From Strongylocentrotus purpuratus (taxonomy: Eukaryota; Echinodermata; Echinoidea; Camarodonta; Strongylocentrotidae), in NCBI RefSeq assembly GCF_000002235.5, contig NW_022145611.1, positions 2,222,754 to 2,286,753 of the forward strand: a DNA stretch of 64,000 nucleotides, given 5' to 3'. This document shows positions 58,318-64,000 of the stretch, in pieces. A program made the position numbers and the translations under genes. Position 1 is the first letter of the stretch; every line of letters starts with the position of its first letter. The notes below the pieces were generated by a model. That model saw only the letters and a list, made by a program, of their open reading frames with translations. It had not been told where the DNA came from and did not search any database.

Positions 58318-58634
58318 CCAGGGGGGTGTTTCACAAAGATCCTAAGTTGAACTTATCATTAAGTTGGACTTAACAGTTATGGAAAGCCGTTAGTATCTAT
58401 GAAAATATTGTGTAAAGTTATTTTAAAAGGCATAAAATGTTGATTCAAATCATTCATATTTTCTGTTATCAAGGAGATTTCATGTTCTTGATGTGGAATT
58501 TATGAAAAGTCTAAAATATTTCAATTTTTGCTTTTGAATATATTTTATTTTAAAGCTACAAATGGCTCTCCATAATATTTAAGTCCAACTTAGAGTTTAG
58601 GTTGGCTTAGGACCCCTGTGAAACACCCCCCTGG
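58318..58634. mobile_element. 317-bp MITE with 17-bp inverted ends
   Basis: Ends ccaggggggtgtttcac and gtgaaacacccccctgg are perfectly inverted; a second mirrored layer (taagttggactta / taagtccaactta) lies further in. It starts only 22 bp after the donor of the third MAM exon. Superfamily unknown. Confidence 0.85.
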
Positions 58635-58745
58635 TCTAGTAGATATGTCGCTGGACTGGGAATAACATTTTTAGCAATTTGAGTCCTTTTACAAGATATT
58701 TATCTGTATATGCCACTCTTCACCCAGGTGTATTAAATGTATTGA
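58635..58745 (+). mobile_element. Deu-like SINE fragment
   Basis: tctagtagatatgtcgctgg, gtccttttacaagatattta and ccactcttcacccaggtg repeat the words of the SINE at 57551-57824 with about 25% divergence. The MITE at 58318 directly abuts its 5' end. Confidence 0.6.
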
Positions 58746-60095
58746 GTGTATTAAATATCTGGGACGATTTGATATGTATGTTGTTTCAAAAAAGCTTTGC
58801 GTTTATCATCTCTCAGAAACATGATTCTGGCTCATTCTCACATTCAAAACACACTTTTTTGGGCGTTTCAATATACCCATATCTAAAGACGTTAGAAAAC
58901 AGGCTTGCATTTATCACCATGCAAATTTGCCTGAAACACGTTTGAAAACTCTGGTTCTAACCCAGAAAAGGGATGATAACCACTCTCTAGTCGGCCTGCC
59001 CATGCCTAATATGAATTTGATTAAGTTTTCTTCACTGTGGGATGATTCATCGGTCCAGGGATGGAAGGGCATTATTTCTGTGTTAAAGTAGTCACCAAAG
59101 AAAATTCACAACAATTGATAATTATGGACAAATCATATGGATGGAAAGATTTTCTCTAGAAAAACATGAATAATTTCCTGAAAAATCTTATAGATATCAT
59201 GGAAAGGCGTAAAATGCTTTTTGGCTCGCTGTGTCTCGCATGTGACTTCACAAATCTTGACGCTCTACGGAGGACCGCTGAAAGCAGAAAATCTGGATCT
59301 CAAAATCAACATTTTTGAGAGATGATTATTGCAGGCCCCAAACATATTTTGAAGAGGGAAGTTGTTATATTTGATCAGTAAGGCTTCCCCTTCGCAACGA
59401 TATGAATTTGGCATCAATTCAAAGCACTTTTAATTCTTTGGGTGACTACTTTAAGATCTATGAGCTATTAATGCCCTTCTGTCTCCAAGTAAATGTTATG
59501 TACATATATGTTGCAAGAGATTTCTTTCCAAGCCTGTTGGACATTAAGGCTCGAATGAGCAATTTTGAGTAGATTTATAGGTTGCCAGGAAATGTGACCT
59601 TTATAGAAATGGAGCACAGGATTTTTGTTTGGTTAAGATGATGCACTTTGGATTGAAATCGGTGATGATTGAGGGAAGGATGGGAGAGAATGGGAAAAGA
59701 GGAGACATTGACCTGGAACGGGAGAAGTCAAGTTTTGTGATAAAACTGCAAGGAAAAGACACTATTGGGAAATACCTTTTGGATTTAATTTGATTGGATA
59801 AAGAAGAAAGGGAAAAGGGAAGAAGATGTTGTTGAGATGGATGAGGAAGCTAAGATAGATGTAGAATGAGAGTGTAGAAGGCAGTGGGGTGCAGCCTACT
59901 TATTCTTTGTTTACAAACGAGGAAGATATTGAGAGAAAGAGCCAGATAGATAAATCTAGAGGGAGAGCAAGAGAGAAAATGAGAAAGTAAAAGAAAGGGA
60001 GAGAAAATGTGAGAGAGACAGGGAGAGAGAAGGTTGCAAATAAGAAAAGTTTCATAGGGAGATATTCATCAAAATAAAGTAAGGAGGGTGTATAA
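58746..60095. other. Non-coding, downstream of the MAM exons
   Basis: No further MAM, LDL, Ig, FN3 or protease exon was recognised. 59895-60060 is purine-rich (gagagaaagagccagatag and similar). Confidence 0.45.
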
Positions 60096-60975
60096 TACCC
60101 CATTCACAGTGGTTTTGAAATTTGTAGCGGCGTTGTAGCGGAGCGGCGACACCGCCATAACACCGCTACAAATGCATTCACAGTAGAAAAGTTATCCCGC
60201 TGCAGCAGCGGGATAAATATCATGTACCCATTCACGCTGCAGCGGGTGATTTTTATTACCTCCGTAACAAACACGTGTATGCATGGCTCATGACCCGCGA
60301 GTGACCCCGATATGACCGGAAATACTTCAGCGCGGGGTTTTCGATTGCTTGAAATTGCGCGCGCTAGCTGTACTTTACACACTCTTCCTCATGTAGCTAG
60401 CTCGATTTAGCTATGGATCTATCTATACTTTTACGTAAAACTCAGCAAAGCACGGCACGGAAAAACGATGAGGCAAGCTTGCAAAAGGTAAACATGTCAA
60501 GTTGCTTTTTGTATCCTCGATCATATTACTTTTTAAAAAACTAGCATTTTTATTGCTTCCAGTCAGAATATTTTAATTTTTTGAAGTGTGAAATATTTTT
60601 ATTTGGATAATTATAATATCTACATAATAATAAAATCAATTTGAATCCACTGGTTACTTTATTTCTATTTCACTTTATGTTCCCCATTGCTGGAGAAAAG
60701 AGGTCAGTGATAGGTAAGTAAACAAATCACACGTGTTTGTCGCGGTGTTATAGCGGAGAGCCTTCACACTGAGTAAACACCGCGACAGCAGCGGGACTGT
60801 CCCGCTGCTGTAGCTAGGCGAACCTAGCGATAGTTTGTCGCGGCGTTATCGCGAGGCGGTGTTATCCCGCGATAGTTTATAACGGGTCCGAGCCTTCACA
60901 CTGAAGACAACACCGCGACAGCAGCGGGACAATCCCGCTGCTGTCGCGGTGTTTGAGGCCACTGTGAATGGGGTA
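60096..60975. mobile_element. 880-bp foldback element with nested GC palindromes
   Basis: Ends taccccattcacagtgg and ccactgtgaatggggta are perfectly inverted (17 bp). TA at both edges may be the target duplication. Inside each end are further mirrored blocks built from ccgctgctgtcgcggtgtt, cagcagcggga and cgcggcgttat words. The block ttcacactgaagacaacacc / ttcacactgagtaaacaccg with cgcgacagcagcgggac occurs twice (60757 and 60893). The centre (about 60490-60720) is AT-rich and non-repeated. It lies in purine-rich DNA that continues on both sides. Confidence 0.85.
60413..60487 (+). CDS. Possible first exon inside the foldback element (weak)
   Basis: ATG at 60413 opens 25 codons (MDLSILLRKTQQ, then a Lys/Asp/Glu-rich end), finishing LQK directly at aag/gtaaac, a plausible splice donor. 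The 200 bp before it are GC-rich compared with the region. If real, it would be a leftover 5' exon of a transposase or accessory gene of the parent element, joined to nothing now. I do not recognise the peptide, and chance is a serious alternative. Confidence 0.2.
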
Positions 60976-61037
60976 TAAAAAATAAGGATAGATAACAAGA
61001 AAATGTTGGAAGAGATAAACATGGAAAGGAAAAGGGA

Positions 61038-61170
61038 TAGGAAGAGAGGGCAAGAAGGAGAGAGGTAGGGAAGGAAAGATAGAGACTGAAAGTGAGAGAG
61101 GTAAAGAGAGAGAGAGAGAGAGATTGTGAAAAAGAGGGAAAGTGGGATGTAGATACAGTTATATTCAGAT

Positions 61171-61205
<35 letters not shown>

Positions 61206-61210
61206 TTGAT
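61038..61210 (+). repeat. Purine-rich (GA)n region
   Basis: Two pure (ga)n cores at about 61106-61123 and 61170-61204, in a wider gaaagg/gagagg-rich stretch that continues the purine-rich flank found on the other side of the foldback element. Confidence 0.85.
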
Positions 61211-61604
61211 AGATAGTGAGGGGTGAGGGGCATAGAAGGGACATTACAGGTACATAAATGTAATATAAAAATGGACAATTCATATATTCCCTAAAACATC
61301 AAAAACAGATAAGCAAACTATCTTTTCAACAAATCAAAACTGATTACTAAACCATGCAACACCATGCACAGAAGGAAGAGTATTTTATGACCCTTTTTGC
61401 TTTGTTTTTCAGTCATTTAGAACCATGATTGATTACTTTTGAATATCATCTGACAATAGCCCCATTAGAACCAATTCAGGTTGAATTAAGTGGAAAGATG
61501 AGAGCATTATATTCATGTTCTTAAAATGGTTTTAGTACAATCCATTATGTTGCCTGTTGAGAGCCAGAAAGAACCTATGAAACTCTTATGTTAATGCCTG
61601 TGAA
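61211..61604. other. Non-coding, nothing recognised
   Basis: AT-rich spacer. Confidence 0.5.
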
Positions 61605-61958
61605 TAGGTATGTCCTCATCAGCTCGAGATTGCCAAATAACCCGCTATCTTAACTATCCCGATCGCAAATTATCGAGCTAATTTGCCTCTTCATCAGCCT
61701 GCAGTTGCAGTTAGCGGAATATTTGGTTGAGATAATCATCCCAAGATATCTTGGGCTACTTGGCAAAATATCCTGCTATTTGTTCGGTGCATCTTCACCA
61801 GCCCGAAGACTCACACTATGCACAAACGCTGAGCAAAATATCTCGAGCTAATTTCTCAAGCTGGAGCTGATGAAGACGCGATTTGTAACTTCAGGCTTAT
61901 TTCCCAAATCAGAAATTGCAGGCTATTTGGCAATCTCGAGCTGATGAGGACATACCTA
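61605..61958. mobile_element. 354-bp MITE with TA flanks
   Basis: Left end taggtatgtcctcatcagct and right end agctgatgaggacataccta are inverted; the match extends on to cgagattgccaaata, over 35 bp in all. TA stands at both edges (61605-61606, 61957-61958), as in Tc1/mariner-type elements. Inside, the words atcagc / gctgatga and cgagctaattt recur in both directions, giving several nested hairpins. Confidence 0.88.
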
Positions 61959-64000
61959 GTGAGTCGAATCTCTGCTGGCTCTCAGCAGATGATATATTAG
62001 ATGGGCCATGCAAACATGCAAGCTGCTTTCAAGAGTGCTATCTCTTATCAGGAGAATCAGGAGAATAAAGAAATTTAGTGAGCTCTTAGAGCATTTTGTC
62101 TGTGGAGATTCAAAAGGGCATGATATACCTGTGAGCATCACGCCATTCAGTGAAATTCCGCTCATCTTTTTTTAACAAAGACATCTTCTAAACTAATGTT
62201 TTGATGTGAATTGACCATGTAAAATATTATTAAAACGAAATACATCAGAATCAAAAAATTATTTATTACAAAATAAACTACGGTAAATACTTTCTATTTT
62301 GAAAAACAAGTTTAGGAACCACATATAAGAAGACAATAAATGATTAATGAACTGATATGAGGAGAAGGTGAAAGTCAGAGAAAAAAGGTACTAAGTCGTT
62401 AATAATCATTAAGGTTCTCCATTAAGAGCTTCCTTGCTAGGCACCCACCCGCCTACCTAATGTGAATGTACATAGTGTAAAGGAGCATGAAGGCTGATAC
62501 TCATCACTCCATTTCATCACTTGTCATCCGTTAGGATCCATGGATGAGCGATGTTTGTCTTTAAGGCATCGTTTAACAATGTTAAATCTGAGATGCGTGG
62601 CCCTACGTGTTATCAGTGTCTGTGATTTGGTGTAATATTGAAGCCCTAAAAAAATTGTGTTTCAAAATGATCATGAAGTGCCTCAAAAAAGTAAACAAAT
62701 CTTTGAGTGACTGGTTCTACCATTATCATTTTCCCCAAATGACTGTAGTGTTATAAAAAATGTTAGGAAAACAAATTTTGCAATTTCTAATTCCAATCAT
62801 AGATATCTTGATAATCAGACAGGCGATTGCTTTGTAAAAGTCATGGGATTCCTGACTGACCTAAGGTTTATAATTTGATTGCAGCATGAGCAAAATCCAT
62901 GATTTTGTTTCAGAATCTTAGGCAATGTTACCGAGTCACTTTAACAATGATTCTGTGAATTTTAGAACTTGTTAGTCAATCATTTAACCATATGTATTAA
63001 AAATTACCAAAATTCCCTCAATGCGTTTATTGAATTTGAGCACAATCCCATGTTTCTGAGTATGATATAAAGTGTAAAGAGTTTATTCATTTACTTCAAA
63101 GATAATGAATGAAAGAAAGAGAAGAGAAAGGCAGAATATTTTCATACAAAAAGATACATATTCATATGACAATTTTCTTGTATGCTATGTACTTTAAAAA
63201 AACAATATACCGTAATGTATTAAGATACAAATGGAATATTGGTGCCAATAGATCAAGTATGCATGAGAGAGATAATTAGATTAGTCATTACTTACACGTT
63301 CAGATTTCTGTTTTTTAATTTTTATTGTTGCTGTCAGTTGTTTACTTTCAAAGCAATATATATATTTAAATTATTAATATACATATTGAATAGAAAGGAG
63401 TGACAGCCTGGTCACAGTCTGTAGTGAAATATTAGCAAAAGGCCAACAGATGAATTTAAAGATTAATATGAAAAAGATAGTCTTTGCATTGTCATGATCA
63501 GGTTAATTGATATTGATTTTTTTAGCAAATGCCTTTTTGTTTTGAGGTGTTGAGAATTCTTATGTTATAATATCAACCCTGAACTACAACAAGAATTGTG
63601 ATAAGACCCTTTTGTATCATATTTTATAATTATTTAGCAACCGTTCCCACCTATTTCTTCCTATATTTAGCATCCCATATGTTATAGGAAATATTGTTAT
63701 CAAATAAGACTTTGTATTTTCAGTGATATTCATGTCTTTAATAAAAAGGTTATGAGTATTAAAGGTAATGAAAGAATTACATGTATATGAATGAGACAAG
63801 AATAAATAAATACAAAGAGATTCTCCAACCACTGAACAGAGTATCTAGATAGATCCCTTTCTATCCTGAAAGCTTTCTCATCTCTACTTATTACCCTCTA
63901 CATAAATAACTATGGTTCTGTGAGGGGGTGTTATGATGCAAGCGAACGCCTGATAAATATCCATTTATCTCTTCCCCCACTCGTCTCGGTGTAATCCATC
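61959..64000. other. Non-coding, nothing recognised
   Basis: About 2 kb of AT-rich sequence with no recognisable exon, repeat array or inverted-end element. Confidence 0.5.

Noticed and set aside
42626..64000. DhaK exons upstream of the DhaL exons
   Set aside because: Minus-strand frames were checked for DhaK motifs; none was found, so no 5' half was annotated.

Overview
The window looks like genomic DNA from a marine invertebrate animal, most probably an echinoderm such as a sea urchin. Reasons: it is AT-rich and intron-rich; it carries a MAM-domain gene split over three phase-matched exons and exons of an animal-type dihydroxyacetone kinase; and its repeats (RTE and Tx1/L1-like LINEs, DIRS-like and Crypton-like tyrosine-recombinase remnants, Deu-type SINE pieces, many MITEs, long minisatellites) are of a mix typical of such genomes. 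The species is inferred, not proven. No bacterial genes, operons or CRISPR arrays are present, and most long open frames are artefacts of low-complexity repeats.

Layout. 1-8.86 kb: one very large purine/G-rich minisatellite that switches orientation near base 235. 9.1-11.2 kb: a 411-bp tandem triplet and a 114-bp tandem duplication. 11.2-16.5 kb: AT-rich non-coding DNA with small repeats. 16.56-17.1 kb: a decayed Crypton/KIAA1958-like reading frame. 17.14-22.39 kb: a 5.25-kb inverted repeat whose two arms each end in the C-terminus of a DIRS-like tyrosine recombinase; the right arm carries a nested 737-bp foldback transposon with an apparent 8-bp target duplication. 23.3-24.1 kb: a minus-strand RTE-type LINE endonuclease fragment. 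25.7-26.2 kb: a tandem repeat of about 157 bp that recurs inverted near 56 kb.

Genes. A small minus-strand gene (31562 down to 29935, with further spliced exons to 28460) has a promoter-like cluster and two successive 122-bp exons. Each exon carries one C-x(n)-C-x(n)-C-x2-H putative zinc module, followed by an Arg-rich tail. Six consecutive minus-strand exons between 42625 and 36130 encode the linker and DhaL (kinase) half of dihydroxyacetone kinase / triokinase (TKFC-like). No DhaK half is visible, one exon has an in-frame TAA, and one exon end is tandemly duplicated. A plus-strand MAM domain is encoded by exons at 51391, 56852 and 58166; its gene continues beyond what I can recognise.

Mobile DNA in 32-64 kb. 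32.2-35.4 kb is a nest of elements with cagtggcgg-type ends, with G/C homopolymers and pyrimidine-rich tandem repeats. 43.6-50.8 kb is a nearly full-length but frameshifted Tx1/L1-like LINE. Between its ORFs lies an 88-bp minisatellite, itself interrupted by a TTAA-flanked MITE. 53.5-55.7 kb is a near-identical 1105-bp tandem duplication. 55.7-62 kb holds SINEs and four inverted-repeat MITEs packed into and after the MAM gene. The last 2 kb shows nothing I can assign.
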